64,000 nt of DNA from Geomonas azotofigens (GCF_018919395.1 NZ_JAHLME010000004.1:186001-250000); one strand, 5' to 3'; positions 19,913-29,488 are shown, numbered from the stretch's first letter. Program-made: numbers and translations. The notes: generated by a model not told the origin, from the sequence alone.

Positions 19913-21289
19913 TTACGGCAGCATCTTGCCGGGGTTCAGGATGTTGTTCGGGTCCAGGGCGGCCTTGATGGATTTCATGGCGGCTATCTGGGCGGCGTTC
20001 AACTCCAGGGGAATGTAGGGCTGCTTGGCAAGGCCGACGCCGTGCTCGCCGGACATGGTGCCTCCGAGGTCGAGCGCCGCCTGGAACACTTCCTTGATCG
20101 CCTCGTGCGCCTTCTCCAACTGCCCCGGCACGCTCTTGTCGATCATGATGTTGACGTGGATGTTGCCGTCGCCGGCATGACCGAAGTTGACGATGGGGAT
20201 GTCGTAGCGCTTCTGGATCACCTCGATGCGCCGGATCACGTCGGGCACCTTGCTCCTTGGGACCACGATGTCCTCGTTGAACTTGTCCGGGTTCACGTCG
20301 CGCAACGACGGCGACACCAGGCGCCGCACCCGCCAGAGCTCCTCGCTCTCGGCGGCGTCCTTGGCCACCCGGAACTGCACCAGCCCCAGCGGTTCGATCA
20401 GCTTGTGGATCTGGCCCGCCTGCTTCTCGATCAGGTCGCGGTCGCCGTCCACCTCGATCAGGAGCACCGCCCGCGCGCTTTCCGGCATGCCGAGGTTGAA
20501 GCGGCGCTCGACGCAGGTAAGGGTGGCGTGGTCCATGAACTCAAGGGTGGTCGGGATGATCTTGTTCTTGATGATGGTGGAAACCGCGCGTGCCGCGCCG
20601 TCGATGGAATCGAACACGGTGAGCATGGTCTTCTTCGAGTCGGGGTAGGGGAGGAGCTTGAAGATGATCTTGGTGATGATCCCGAGCGTCCCCTCTGAGC
20701 CGCACAGGAGCTTGGTCAGGTCGTAGCCGACCACGCCCTTCACGGTCTCGCCCCCGGTGCGGATGATGGCGCCGGTCGGCAGCACCACCTCGAGCCCCAT
20801 CACGAAGTCCTTGGTGACGCCGTACTTGACCGCACGCGGGCCACCGGCGCACTCGGCGACGTTGCCCCCCAGGGTGGAGAACTTGAGCGACGCGGGATCC
20901 GGGGGGTAGAAGAGCCCCAGCTTCTCGACCGCCATCTGGAAGGTCTCGGTCACGACACCCGGCTCCACCTCGGCCACCAGGTTGTCGGTGTCGATCCTGA
21001 GGATGCGGTTCATCCGGGTGGTCACCAGCACCACGCCGCCCCCCTTGGGGAGGGCGCCGCCGGTGAAGCCGCTGCCGGCTCCCCGCGGGAAGACCGGGAA
21101 GTTCTCCTTGTTGGCGAGCTGCAGGATGCGGGAAACCTGCTCGGCACTGTCCGGGTGTACCACGGCGTCGGGGAGGAACTCCATCTGGGTGGCGTCGTAG
21201 CCGTAGCAGATCAGGTCCTGCGCGCCGGTGGCGATATTCTCGGCCCCGACGATGTCGGTGAGTTGCTGAAGGGTGCGTGCGTCTAGCAT
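19913..21289 (-). CDS. glcD: FAD-linked 2-hydroxyacid dehydrogenase GlcD-like
   Basis: A 458-residue vanillyl-alcohol-oxidase-type flavoprotein. The FAD-binding segment FPRGAGSGFTGGALP (residues about 68-82), STLGGNVAECAGGPRAVKYG, and the C-terminal SGEHGVGLAKQPYIP are typical of GlcD and D-lactate dehydrogenases. The histidines in NFGHAGDGNIHVN are also present. It oxidises glycolate or D-lactate and hands electrons to GlcF. AAAGGA precedes ATG 21287-21289. It lies 25 bases after larA, so larA-glcD-glcF read as one operon. Confidence 0.92.
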   Translation of the reverse strand: MLDARTLQQLTDIVGAENIATGAQDLICYGYDATQMEFLPDAVVHPDSAEQVSRILQLANKENFPVFPRGAGSGFTGGALPKGGGVVLVTTRMNRILRIDTDNLVAEVEPGVVTETFQMAVEKLGLFYPPDPASLKFSTLGGNVAECAGGPRAVKYGVTKDFVMGLEVVLPTGAIIRTGGETVKGVVGYDLTKLLCGSEGTLGIITKIIFKLLPYPDSKKTMLTVFDSIDGAARAVSTIIKNKIIPTTLEFMDHATLTCVERRFNLGMPESARAVLLIEVDGDRDLIEKQAGQIHKLIEPLGLVQFRVAKDAAESEELWRVRRLVSPSLRDVNPDKFNEDIVVPRSKVPDVIRRIEVIQKRYDIPIVNFGHAGDGNIHVNIMIDKSVPGQLEKAHEAIKEVFQAALDLGGTMSGEHGVGLAKQPYIPLELNAAQIAAMKSIKAALDPNNILNPGKMLP

Positions 21290-21314
21290 TCAGTTGTCCT
21301 TTCGTTCGTTATCT

Positions 21315-22595
21315 CTAAGCCTTCATTACCGGCAGCACCGTCCCGCCTTCGGGGATCAGGTAGGCCCGGTAGTCATCGGAAAGCATGGGGGCGGCGAGCG
21401 CCAGCGCCTCGTCGAGCGTCGACGCCGGGATCATCCCCATGGTGCGCACCTCTTCCGCCGGGAGCTTGGATACCAGCACGATCCTGAAACGCTCGGCCTT
21501 TTCCTTCACCGACCAGGCGGTCTGGCCGTTGATCTCGTAGCGCTTTCGGAGCGCGGACTCCAACTCGGCGCAGGTCTCGTAGCCGAACCAGTTGAAGAAG
21601 GTGGCGTTGCCGTAGCCGTCGCGGCATTCGGCGAGGAGGATCATGGCCCCTCCGGGCTTGAGTGCCCGACTGCCGTACTCCATCGACTTGTGGGCCTGGA
21701 TCAGGTTGATGTCCTTGGGGTACCCCCCGCAGGAGACGATGACCAGGTCCCCCTTCTCGTCGATGGGAGCGGAAAACGTGTCGTTGTAGAAGCGGCACCC
21801 GGCCAGGTGCGCGGCCCGCCAATCGCCGGCGAAGGCGGCGATGATCTGCTTGTCCGGGCCGAGCACCGTGTTCAGGATGAAGTCGGGGGCGACCATGCCG
21901 CACGCCTCGAGCATCGCTTCGTGCACCGGGTTCCCCTCCAGGCTCCCGGCCACGGCCTTCGGGTGCCTGCCGCTCCCCTCGTCCGGGTTCAACAGCGCGA
22001 AGTGGCTCGCCATGCAGCTCTTGCGACTGGAGACGCCGGGGAGGATACTCTTGCGGCCGCCGCCGAAGCCCGCGAAGTAGTGAAAGGTAACGGCGCCGGT
22101 GAGGATGACCCGGTCCGCCTCGGTCACCCTGCGGTTCACCTCCACGGGCACGCCGCGCGCGGTGTCGCCGAGGTAGACCAGTGCGCCGGGGTCGTCGCAG
22201 TCGTGATCGGTGACCTTGATCCTGCCGTACAGCTCTCCCACGATTTTCTTGTGCTCGGCCGGGGTCTGCTTGCGGTGAATCCCCAGGGCGACGACGATCT
22301 CGATGTCCCGGTCCCTGATGCCGATGGAGTTGAGCCGTGAGACCAACAGGGGAAGGTAGACCTCGCTCCCGGTGGGACGGGTGACGTCGGAGGTGACGAT
22401 GACCACGCGGTCGCCGGGGGCAAAGCTCGCCAGGGAACCGGTGCAGCCGTCGAGCGTGCGCTCGACCAACTCGACCGGCGTTCCCAGCCGCTGGAAGGGG
22501 CGGGGGCTCAGCACGGAGAGGAGACGTTCCGGGGGCAGCTGCAGAGGATAGTTGTGATCGCCGCATTTAAGCTCAAGCATCGGGTTATGATACAT
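21315..22595 (-). CDS. larA: LarA-family nickel-dependent 2-hydroxyacid racemase
   Basis: A 426-residue protein with the LarA active-site set conserved in order: Asp70 and Arg73 in TSDVTRP, His107 in ALGIHR, His172 and Lys182 in HYFAGFGGGRKS, and His198 in MASHFALLNP. These match the D72, R75, H108, H174, K184 and H200 positions of the lactobacillar lactate racemase. The family uses a nickel-pincer cofactor made by LarB, LarC and LarE, none of which is in this window. Next to glcD-glcF it may convert L- to D-lactate for oxidation, but LarA homologues act on varied 2-hydroxyacids. GGAGG lies 7 bases before ATG. Confidence 0.88.
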   Translation of the reverse strand: MYHNPMLELKCGDHNYPLQLPPERLLSVLSPRPFQRLGTPVELVERTLDGCTGSLASFAPGDRVVIVTSDVTRPTGSEVYLPLLVSRLNSIGIRDRDIEIVVALGIHRKQTPAEHKKIVGELYGRIKVTDHDCDDPGALVYLGDTARGVPVEVNRRVTEADRVILTGAVTFHYFAGFGGGRKSILPGVSSRKSCMASHFALLNPDEGSGRHPKAVAGSLEGNPVHEAMLEACGMVAPDFILNTVLGPDKQIIAAFAGDWRAAHLAGCRFYNDTFSAPIDEKGDLVIVSCGGYPKDINLIQAHKSMEYGSRALKPGGAMILLAECRDGYGNATFFNWFGYETCAELESALRKRYEINGQTAWSVKEKAERFRIVLVSKLPAEEVRTMGMIPASTLDEALALAAPMLSDDYRAYLIPEGGTVLPVMKA

Positions 22596-22703
22596 ATTCG
22601 ACCTCCGATACGCAACTGTTTACCAGATCCTGGTGGCTGGATAAGGAATTGAAGTGACTGGCTTAGATGCTGACATGTCTGCCGGCTGGCACAGAGGAGA
22701 GGC

Positions 22704-22786
22704 GGGCGAATGATTATTCGCCCCTACAGGGATCAGAGGTGCCCCCCCATCGCTCAATAGCGCTGCATCAGGTTCTGTAGGGGGCG
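22704..22786. repeat. Dispersed palindromic repeat, copy 1
   Basis: GGGCGAAT-GATT-ATTCGCCC followed by CTACAG (22704-22729), with CTGTAGGGGGCG (22775-22786) as an inverted outer arm. The 26-base left part recurs exactly at 51827-51852 inside the secretion operon. Confidence 0.75.
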
Positions 22787-22866
22787 ACGGATGTACGGCC
22801 GTAGCGAAGTATACGGCAGCTTTATAAAAATATTCCAATAAACGGTCTGCCGGAGTATGAATTAGA

Positions 22867-22895
22867 TTGACAAAATGGGGCGTTTTCGATAACAA
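22867..22895 (+). promoter_or_regulatory. Candidate promoter of hppA
   Basis: TTGACA (22867-22872), 17-base spacer, TAACAA (22890-22895). The -35 is perfect and the -10 weak. Confidence 0.4.
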
Positions 22896-22967
22896 TCACC
22901 CGTTTTTATGACTGTGTTGGAAGGCACGCCTTTTTTGAGGCATATCCAAATAGGAGGAATTTTTTCA

Positions 22968-25010
22968 ATGGAACAGTATGCAGTAGTCTTCGCCCTGGTC
23001 TGTGCCGCGGCAGCAGTTGCCTACGGCCTCATCTCGGCCCAGTGGATCCTGGGGCTGCCCCAGGGTAACGAGCGGATGAAGCAGATCGCAGCCGCGATCC
23101 AGGAAGGCGCCGGCGCCTACATGAAGCGTCAGTACACCATCATCGCGGTGGTGGGCGTTGCCATGTTCGTGGCTCTCTTCGCCTCCCTCGGCTGGATGAC
23201 CGCAGTCGGCTTCCTGGTCGGCGCCGTGTTCTCCGGTCTCACCGGCTTCATCGGCATGTTCGTGTCGGTGCGCGCCAACGTGAGGACCACCGAGGCTGCC
23301 AAGTCCGGCATCCACAAGGCTCTCAACGTCGCCTTCAAGGGCGGCGCCATCACCGGCATGCTGGTCGTCGGTCTGGGCCTTCTGGGCGTGGCTGGCTACT
23401 ACATGTTCCTGCAGCAGGTTATGCCGGGCGCACCGGTGAAGGATGTTGTCAGCCAGCTGGTCGGCCTCGGCTTCGGCGGCTCGCTGATCTCCATCTTCGC
23501 ACGTCTGGGCGGCGGTATCTTCACCAAGGGCGCTGACGTCGGCGCCGACCTGGTGGGCAAGGTTGAGGCCGGCATCCCCGAAGACGACCCGCGCAACCCG
23601 GCCGTCATCGCGGACAACGTCGGCGACAACGTCGGCGACTGCGCCGGCATGGCCGCCGACCTCTTCGAGACCTACGCCGTGACCCTGATCGCCGCCATGC
23701 TGCTGGGCGCCATCAGCTTCGGTAACCCCGGCGCGGTCAGCTACCCGCTGATCCTGGGCGGCATCTCCATCATCGCTTCCATCATCGGTACCTACTTCGT
23801 GAAGCTCGGCTCCTCCGGCAAGATCATGGGCGCCCTCTACAAGGGTCTCATCGCTTCCGGCGTGATCGCCTGCATCGCCTTCTACTTCGTGACCGTGCAG
23901 ATGTTCCCGCAGGGTCTCGCCGAGGCTAACGGCGCGGTGATCTCCTCGACCAACATCTTCATCTCCGCCATCGTCGGTCTGGTCGTTACCGGTGCCATCT
24001 TCTGGATCACCGAGTACTACACCTCCACCGAGTTCGCCCCGGTCAAGCACATCGCCGAGGCTTCCAAGACCGGCCACGCCACCAACATCATCGCCGGCCT
24101 GGGCATCTCCATGAAGTCCACCGCTCTTCCGGTCATCGTCATCTCCGCGGGCATCATCGTCGCCTCCAACTGCGCCGGTGTGTACGGCATCGCCATCGCC
24201 GCCGTCTCCATGCTCTCCCTGACCGGTATCGTCGTCGCCATGGACGCTTACGGCCCGATCACCGACAACGCCGGCGGCATCGCCGAGATGGCCGAGCTGG
24301 ACGATTCCGTTCGCGCCGTCACCGACCCGCTCGACGCGGTCGGCAACACCACCAAGGCGGTCACCAAGGGCTACGCCATCGGCTCCGCAGGTCTCGCGGC
24401 CATCATCCTGTTCACCTCCTATGTCCAGGAGCTGACCATCGCCGACAAGACCTTCTCCCTCTCCGATCCGAAGATCATCGTCGGTCTCTTCATCGGCGGC
24501 ATGCTCCCCTACTACTTCGCCGCTATGTGCATGGAAGCCGTCGGTAAAGCAGGCGGCGCGGTCGTCGACGAAGTCCGTCGCCAGTTCCGCACCATCGCCG
24601 GGATCATGGAAGGCACCGGCAAGCCGGACTACGCTGCCTGCGTCGACATCGTGACCAAGACCGCTCTCAAAGAGATGGTTATCCCGGGCCTCATCCCGAT
24701 CCTCGCCCCGATCGTCGTCGGCTTCACCCTCGGCCCCAAGGCTCTGGGCGGCGTCATCGTCGGCTCCATCGTCACCGGTATCTTCGTGGCAATCTCCATG
24801 ACCACCGGCGGCGGCGCTTGGGACAACGCGAAGAAGTACATCGAGGACGGCTACCACGGCGGCAAGGGTAGCGAAGCCCACAAGGCTGCCGTTACCGGCG
24901 ACACCGTCGGTGACCCGTACAAGGACACCGCCGGCCCGGCGGTCAACCCGATGATCAAGATCATCAACATCGTGTCGCTGCTCATCGTTCCGCTGCTGAA
25001 CAAGATGTAG
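22968..25010 (+). CDS. hppA: Membrane-bound H+-translocating pyrophosphatase, K+-independent type
   Basis: A 680-residue protein with about 16 membrane helices that couples pyrophosphate hydrolysis to ion pumping. Catalytic segments include [11 protein letters not shown], the [23 protein letters not shown] region and [21 protein letters not shown]. Lys463 and Thr466 in [11 protein letters not shown] are the residues that mark the K+-independent, proton-pumping subgroup; K+-dependent forms carry Ala at the Lys position. ATG 22968 follows TAGGAGG (22951-22957), so the in-frame upstream start at 22908 is rejected. It is single, followed by a strong terminator. Pyrophosphate from biosynthesis would be recycled into proton-motive force. 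Confidence 0.96.
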   Translation: MEQYAVVFALVCAAAAVAYGLISAQWILGLPQGNERMKQIAAAIQEGAGAYMKRQYTIIAVVGVAMFVALFASLGWMTAVGFLVGAVFSGLTGFIGMFVSVRANVRTTEAAKSGIHKALNVAFKGGAITGMLVVGLGLLGVAGYYMFLQQVMPGAPVKDVVSQLVGLGFGGSLISIFARLGGGIFTKGADVGADLVGKVEAGIPEDDPRNPAVIADNVGDNVGDCAGMAADLFETYAVTLIAAMLLGAISFGNPGAVSYPLILGGISIIASIIGTYFVKLGSSGKIMGALYKGLIASGVIACIAFYFVTVQMFPQGLAEANGAVISSTNIFISAIVGLVVTGAIFWITEYYTSTEFAPVKHIAEASKTGHATNIIAGLGISMKSTALPVIVISAGIIVASNCAGVYGIAIAAVSMLSLTGIVVAMDAYGPITDNAGGIAEMAELDDSVRAVTDPLDAVGNTTKAVTKGYAIGSAGLAAIILFTSYVQELTIADKTFSLSDPKIIVGLFIGGMLPYYFAAMCMEAVGKAGGAVVDEVRRQFRTIAGIMEGTGKPDYAACVDIVTKTALKEMVIPGLIPILAPIVVGFTLGPKALGGVIVGSIVTGIFVAISMTTGGGAWDNAKKYIEDGYHGGKGSEAHKAAVTGDTVGDPYKDTAGPAVNPMIKIINIVSLLIVPLLNKM

Positions 25011-25366
25011 CACCGGCTTGTAGCTGAAACGAAAAAGGCGTCCCGGATTTCCGGGGCGCCTTTTTTCATGCCGCTGCCTGTACCCCCTCTGACTTGGGGA
25101 GGGGGGAGAGGTCCCTGCCGAGCGAAAAGCCAGTCTCTCCCCACATGCGAGTCCCCCGGTCGGAAATAGCGCTATCGCGCGTGGAAATGGCGAAATTTCA
25201 TTCCGAACAGTGCAATTCCAGTCGGCTTAGGGGGGGGCATGGCAGCAGGGCGGTGCGGTTACTCGCGATACCGTGCTGCCCGGCAGTTGCCGCGAACGGC
25301 TTCCAGCGTGGCGAACGACCCGGGGCTGTTGCGCAATTCGGCGGGAGTTACGACGAAACCGTTTGG
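25011..25366. other. Convergent intergenic region hppA/glgA
   Basis: 356 bases. Apart from the hppA terminator I see only GC-rich, C-run sequence (CCCCCTCTGACTTGGGGAGG, near 25084) related to the hairpin repeats elsewhere. Short open frames here lack ribosome sites. Confidence 0.45.
25032..25066 (+). terminator. Terminator of hppA
   Basis: Stem GGCGTCCCGG / CCGGGGCGCC (one G-U pair) flanked by A5 and T6, 22 bases past the stop. Confidence 0.85.
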
Positions 25367-26938
25367 TCAGGTCGCTAGGCCTGCGGCTGATATGCCTCGG
25401 TTTCCTTGCGGGGCCTTTTTTTTCTTGGCGGGAGTCCTCTCTTCCACCACCTGCCTGAATCTCTCTTCGCCCAGTTTCCTTCTCATCCCCTCCAGGTAGA
25501 GCCGCTCGTACTTCTCGGCGGCATCCTCCCAGGTGAAGCGTTTGGCCATGGCGTTTTGACGCAATGCCACGATCGCTTCTGGATCGTGGTACCAGGTGTG
25601 CACCGCCCAGCCGACCGTGTCGAAGAGGGCCCCCGCGTCCAGGTTCCAGAACTTGAAGCCGTCTCCGGTGCGTCGGGCGGGGTCGAAGTTCTGCACCGAG
25701 TCGTCAAGTCCGCCTGTGGCGCGCACGATGGGGAGGGTCCCGTAGCGCATGCTGTACATCTGGTTCAGGCCGCACGGTTCGAAAGCTGAGGGCATCAGGA
25801 AGAAGTCGCAGCCGGCCTCGATGCGGTGGGCCAGGCTGTTGTCGTAGCCGATACGGCAGGCGAAACGATCGGGCCGGTCCGCGGCGATGCCGCCGAAATA
25901 GAAGTGGGCCCAGGGCTCGCCGGCCCCGAGGAGCACCAACTGGATGTCGAGTTCCAGCAGCCGCGGCAGCGCCTGGGCGAGGACGTCGATCCCCTTCTGC
26001 TTCACCAGGCGCGATACCATGCCGATGAGCGGCACCTCGTCGCGCTCGGGGAGTCCCAGGGCGCGCTGCAACTCCTTCTTGCAGGTCGTCTTTCCGGAGA
26101 GATCGCTGGCGCTGTAATTGGCGGGCAGGAGGCGGTCCTCCTCCGGGTTCCATTCGTGGTAATCGACGCCGTTCAGGATGCCGGAAAGAACGTCCGCGCG
26201 CTCCCGAACCGCCCCTTCCAGCCCCCAGCCGTACTCCGGCGTCTGGATCTCGCGGGCGTACCCTTCGCTGACCGTGTTCAGCATGGTGGCGTGGTAGATG
26301 CCGCCCTTCAAGAGGTTTACCTGGTTGTCCATCTCCAGTTCCAGGAAGTTGAAGTGTTGCCAGCCGATGCCGAGGACGTCCATGGCCCCTTCGTAAAAGC
26401 TCCCCTGGTGCTGCATGTTGTGGATGGTGAGCAGCGAGGCGGCCTGGGCGAGGTGGTCGTCGGAGCGGTACCAGGTGTTCATCAGCACCGGGACGGCGGC
26501 GGTGTGCCAGTCGTGGGCGTGCACCAGGTCGGGGCTGAACTGGATCATCTTGCACAGTTCGAGACTCGCCTTGGACAGGAAGATGAAGCGGTTGTCGTTG
26601 TCGAGGTAGCCCTGGTTGTCCCTCTCGTAGAGGGTGTCACGCCCGTAAAAGTCTTCGTGTTCCAGGAAATAGATGGGGACATCGGAGCCTGGCATGGTGC
26701 CCTGGTACACGCCGCAGTACATGTTGCCGATGATCCCCATGGGGACCACCAGGACACCGGGGAGCAGGCGCAACTGGTAGCGCTCGCGGTCCACCTTGTA
26801 GTAGCGGGGCATCACCACGCGGACATCGTGGCCGCGTGCCTGGAGGTATTTGGGAAGGGCACCGACCACGTCGGCGAGGCCGCCTTCTTTCGCGAACGGG
26901 ACTGCTTCCGAGGCTGTTATCAGGATGTTCAGACGCAT
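25367..26938 (-). CDS. glgA: Glycogen synthase (ADP-glucose, GT5)
   Basis: A 523-residue GT-B glycosyltransferase. The N-terminal AKEGGLADVVGALP carries the KxGGL ADP-glucose loop, with Glu in the place of the usual Thr. C-terminal SRLVKQKG, the E-x7-E type motif PSAFEPCGLNQMYSMRYG and TGGLDDSVQNFD are intact. It elongates alpha-1,4-glucan in the cytoplasm. A lysine-rich tail (AKKKKAPQGNRG) extends past the usual end. AGGAG precedes ATG 26936-26938. No other glg genes are adjacent. Confidence 0.94.
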   Translation of the reverse strand: MRLNILITASEAVPFAKEGGLADVVGALPKYLQARGHDVRVVMPRYYKVDRERYQLRLLPGVLVVPMGIIGNMYCGVYQGTMPGSDVPIYFLEHEDFYGRDTLYERDNQGYLDNDNRFIFLSKASLELCKMIQFSPDLVHAHDWHTAAVPVLMNTWYRSDDHLAQAASLLTIHNMQHQGSFYEGAMDVLGIGWQHFNFLELEMDNQVNLLKGGIYHATMLNTVSEGYAREIQTPEYGWGLEGAVRERADVLSGILNGVDYHEWNPEEDRLLPANYSASDLSGKTTCKKELQRALGLPERDEVPLIGMVSRLVKQKGIDVLAQALPRLLELDIQLVLLGAGEPWAHFYFGGIAADRPDRFACRIGYDNSLAHRIEAGCDFFLMPSAFEPCGLNQMYSMRYGTLPIVRATGGLDDSVQNFDPARRTGDGFKFWNLDAGALFDTVGWAVHTWYHDPEAIVALRQNAMAKRFTWEDAAEKYERLYLEGMRRKLGEERFRQVVEERTPAKKKKAPQGNRGISAAGLAT

Positions 26939-27026
26939 TTCGATCGGCTCCTGTTGCTGGTCTTGTGACGTTAGGCCTCAGCAAAAATACCAGAACAAGA
27001 TGTGAGACGCAATGAGGTGGTGTTAA

Positions 27027-28286
27027 TTATTCCGACGCCTCTTTGCTCTTCATGGCGCGCAGTGCCGCGACCCGGTCCACAACCGGAGGATGGCTGTAGT
27101 AGAAAGCGGCGTAAAGCGGATGCGGGTGCAGGTTGGAGAGGTTCTCGGTAGAGAGTTTCACTAGGGCCGAGGCAAGGGCCTCCGGGGTGCCCGAGAGGTC
27201 GGACGCGAAGCGGTCGGCTTCCCACTCGTTGCGGCGCGACAGCCATGAGCCGATCGGCGTCAGCGGGAAGGAAACGATGGAGAAGAGGAAGCTGACCATG
27301 AGGACCTGGGCCAGGAACGAGGCTTCGCGAAGGCCGAAGAGGAGCGGCAGCCCCCCCCACGCGATCACCTGGTGCACCAGGAAGAACAGCGCCAGCGCGG
27401 CGACCTCCATAAGGACCAGCCGTTTCCAGATGTGCCCCCTCTTCCAGTGCCCGGCCTCGTGCGCCAGTATGGCCAGGACCTCCGGGCGCCGCATCTGTTT
27501 CAGCAGGGTGTCGTAAAGGACGATGCGTTTGACCCGTCCGATGCCGGTGAAATAGGCGTTGGAGTGCAGGCTCCTGCGGGAGGCGTCCATCTGCTGCACG
27601 TCCTTCACCTGGAGCCCGGCCTTTTGCAGCATGGCGCGGATCTCCTCTTCCAACTCGGGGTCGCCCAGCGGCTCGAACTTGGAGAAGAGCGGCTCGATAA
27701 TGTACGGCGAGACGTAGATCATGACGATGGAGAAGAGGGCGAAGAAGGCCCAGACCCAGAGCCACCAAAGGCCGGGCGAGTGCCGCACCAGCAAAAGGGC
27801 GGCGCTGATGACGATGGCGGTGAGGGCCGCCGAGATCAAGGTCGACTTGAGGAGATCCGAAAGCCACAGCCCCGGCGTGGTGGTGTTGAAACCGTAGCGG
27901 CGCTCCAGCCGGAAGGTGCTGTAGAGCGAGAAGGGGATGTCGAGCACCTCCTGCGCCAGGGTAAGGATCAGCATGAACAGCACGCCCCGGAGCACGAAGG
28001 AGTCGGTCAGCGATGCGATCCAGGCATCGTAGAGCGGCAGCAGCGGGGTGAACATGAAGATGAGCAGAAGGGCGCTGTCGTAGATGGAGTCGATGAAGGC
28101 GAGCCTGCTTTGCGCCAGGGTGTAGCTCGCCGACTTGGCCAGCGTCTCCGCGTCGACGGCGTCGGCGAACCCTTCGGGCACGGTGGCGCCGTAGCGGCGC
28201 AGGTGGCGCAGGTTCAGGTAGCGCAGCAGGCAGACAGCGGCGAAGCGCGCGAGGTAGAGGACGATCAGCAAAATAGTGGTGGACAT
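27027..28286 (-). CDS. M48-family membrane metalloprotease (Ste24/CAAX protease-like)
   Basis: A 419-residue multi-spanning protein with the zinc motif HEAGH (residues 276-280), the third ligand in NEWEADRF (Glu356), and the Ste24-type signature ERRYGFNTTTPGLWLSD (residues 129-143). It probably cleaves membrane or membrane-near proteins at the inner membrane. Bacteria lack CAAX prenylation, so the role is more likely envelope quality control. GGGAG precedes ATG 28284-28286. glgA lies 88 bases downstream on the same strand but is functionally unrelated. Confidence 0.88.
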   Translation of the reverse strand: MSTTILLIVLYLARFAAVCLLRYLNLRHLRRYGATVPEGFADAVDAETLAKSASYTLAQSRLAFIDSIYDSALLLIFMFTPLLPLYDAWIASLTDSFVLRGVLFMLILTLAQEVLDIPFSLYSTFRLERRYGFNTTTPGLWLSDLLKSTLISAALTAIVISAALLLVRHSPGLWWLWVWAFFALFSIVMIYVSPYIIEPLFSKFEPLGDPELEEEIRAMLQKAGLQVKDVQQMDASRRSLHSNAYFTGIGRVKRIVLYDTLLKQMRRPEVLAILAHEAGHWKRGHIWKRLVLMEVAALALFFLVHQVIAWGGLPLLFGLREASFLAQVLMVSFLFSIVSFPLTPIGSWLSRRNEWEADRFASDLSGTPEALASALVKLSTENLSNLHPHPLYAAFYYSHPPVVDRVAALRAMKSKEASE

Positions 28287-28342
28287 CTCATCTCCCTCGC
28301 GCCGCAGTTGTGAAAACGATTTCCTAGCCGGTCCGGATACTT

Positions 28343-28465
28343 CATCCCTCGCCCTCCGGGAGAGGTCGGCCGAAGGCCGGGTGAGGGACGTGTCACGTTA
28401 CTTCCAGGTCGCTTCCTGGCGACTCCCTCACCCCGCCCCTCTCCCCGTGGGAGAGGGAGAGTTCG
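28343..28465. repeat. CCCTCACCC/CCCTCTCCC-type hairpin repeats
   Basis: Two GC-rich hairpins (CCCTCGCCCTCCGGGAGAGG near 28345 and CCCCTCTCCCC-GT-GGGAGAGGG near 28436) are linked by a degenerate spacer. A related unit lies at 32986-33025. Such elements recur as intergenic repeats in many Geobacteraceae, which is family-level knowledge, not tested here. Confidence 0.55.
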
Positions 28466-28470
28466 CCTAC

Positions 28471-28505
28471 TAAAAAAGGCCCTCCGTGTCGACGGAGGGC
28501 CTTTG
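28471..28505 (-). terminator. Terminator of the 28528 gene
   Basis: Stem AAAGGCCCTCCGT / ACGGAGGGCCTTT with a T6 run on the minus strand. Confidence 0.8.
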
Positions 28506-28527
28506 CCTTGTTTAACCGCGGGGCGTG

Positions 28528-29424
28528 CTACTTCTTCACGCTGCCCTTCTCGATGATGGCGGTGTACTTGTAGCCGCCGCCGAAGTCCTTGTCCTTGGCG
28601 AGGGTGCCGGAGACGGTGATGACATCGCCCTCTTCGGCGTTCTCGGTGGTGGTCACCACGAGGTCGTTGGTCTTCTTCTTGGTGTCACCGGTGCCGTCCT
28701 GCAGGTGCAGCCAGTTCTTGTTCATGATGCCGTTGGCGACCTTGACCACCTGGCCGCGCACGACGACTTGCTTGCCGTTCAGGGCACCGCGCTTGGCGAA
28801 GATCTCCTCGACGGTGTAGGCGTTGGCTCCGCTTGCCTTCTCCACCTTGATCTTCTCGCCGGGAGCGGCCTTCTTGGCCTCCTTGGCGGCGGGCTTGGCC
28901 GCGGCACCTTTTACTTCCGGCGCGTTGCAGAACAGGATGGTGTCGAACTTGCGGTTCAGGGTTTTGCTCTGGAAGTTGTTCATCGGCATGCAGCCCTGGA
29001 AGGAAAGGGTGTCACCGACACGGGTCTCCAGAACCGGGTAGGCAACCCAGGTCTTGGTGCCGCCGGTCACCTCGAGGTTGGCGTAGGTGTAGCCGCCGCC
29101 TTCCATGGTCTCGACGACCTTTCCTGTCGGGTTGGTGTTCACTTCGGCTCCACCTGCTTCTGCGGGAGCCGCGCCACCCATCATCATGGAATGGCTGCTT
29201 TTGGACATGCTCTTTTGGATCGCCTCGACCTTCGAGGCGGCTTTTTCGGGCGCCTTGACAGCAGCGTCGGTTTTGGCATCGGCCTTCTCGGCCGCTTTAG
29301 GTGCGGTGACCGCTTCGACTTTGGTGTCTGCCTTCTCAGGCGCCTTGGGTGCGTCAGCACAGGTCCCGGCCACCGGCAGCGCCAGCGTGACGAGGACGGA
29401 CATAATGGTGGAATAACGCTTCAT
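28528..29424 (-). CDS. Exported protein with Ala/Lys-rich linker and two beta-barrel (OB-like) modules
   Basis: A 298-residue protein with a signal peptide (MKRYSTIMSVLVTLALPVAGTCA). Residues about 24-90 are a low-complexity Ala-Lys-Pro-Glu stretch (APEKADTK, APKAAEKADAK). A first module (about 98-165: GKVVETMEGGGYTYANLEV...TWVAYP...TLNRKFDTILF) resembles NrfJ-like proteins found with multihaem nitrite reductases. The C-terminal part (about 200-298: TVEEIFAKRGALNGKQVVVRGQVVKV...WLHLQDGTGD) looks like an OB-fold. It is probably periplasmic or a surface protein. Family assignment is by eye. It has its own promoter and terminator. Confidence 0.72.
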   Translation of the reverse strand: MKRYSTIMSVLVTLALPVAGTCADAPKAPEKADTKVEAVTAPKAAEKADAKTDAAVKAPEKAASKVEAIQKSMSKSSHSMMMGGAAPAEAGGAEVNTNPTGKVVETMEGGGYTYANLEVTGGTKTWVAYPVLETRVGDTLSFQGCMPMNNFQSKTLNRKFDTILFCNAPEVKGAAAKPAAKEAKKAAPGEKIKVEKASGANAYTVEEIFAKRGALNGKQVVVRGQVVKVANGIMNKNWLHLQDGTGDTKKKTNDLVVTTTENAEEGDVITVSGTLAKDKDFGGGYKYTAIIEKGSVKK

Positions 29425-29449
29425 CTAAGACTCTCCCCCACATCGAATT

Positions 29450-29484
29450 GCCGCCTGGGCGGCGCAAAAGCCTAGCTTTGCGCC
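29450..29484 (-). promoter_or_regulatory. Two mutually exclusive hairpins in the 28528-gene leader
   Basis: GCCGCC-TG-GGCGGC (29450-29463) and GGCGCAAA-N8-TTTGCGCC (29461-29484) share the GGC at 29461-29463, so only one can form fully at a time. No T-run follows. Confidence 0.35.
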
Positions 29485-29488
29485 GCGT

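Larger units (their letters stand above)
22596..22967. other. Divergent control region larA/hppA with repeat element
   Basis: 372 bases between divergent genes. It carries a palindromic dispersed repeat (22704-22786) and a promoter match for hppA (22867-22895). No gene is apparent. Confidence 0.5.

Noticed and set aside
22965-25013. 682-codon open frame antisense to hppA, and similar long antisense frames opposite the carboxylase genes (13410-16211, 16211-17908)
   Set aside because: They mirror GC-rich, codon-biased genes, are low-complexity (Asp, Gly, Val, His-rich) and show no motifs or ribosome sites.
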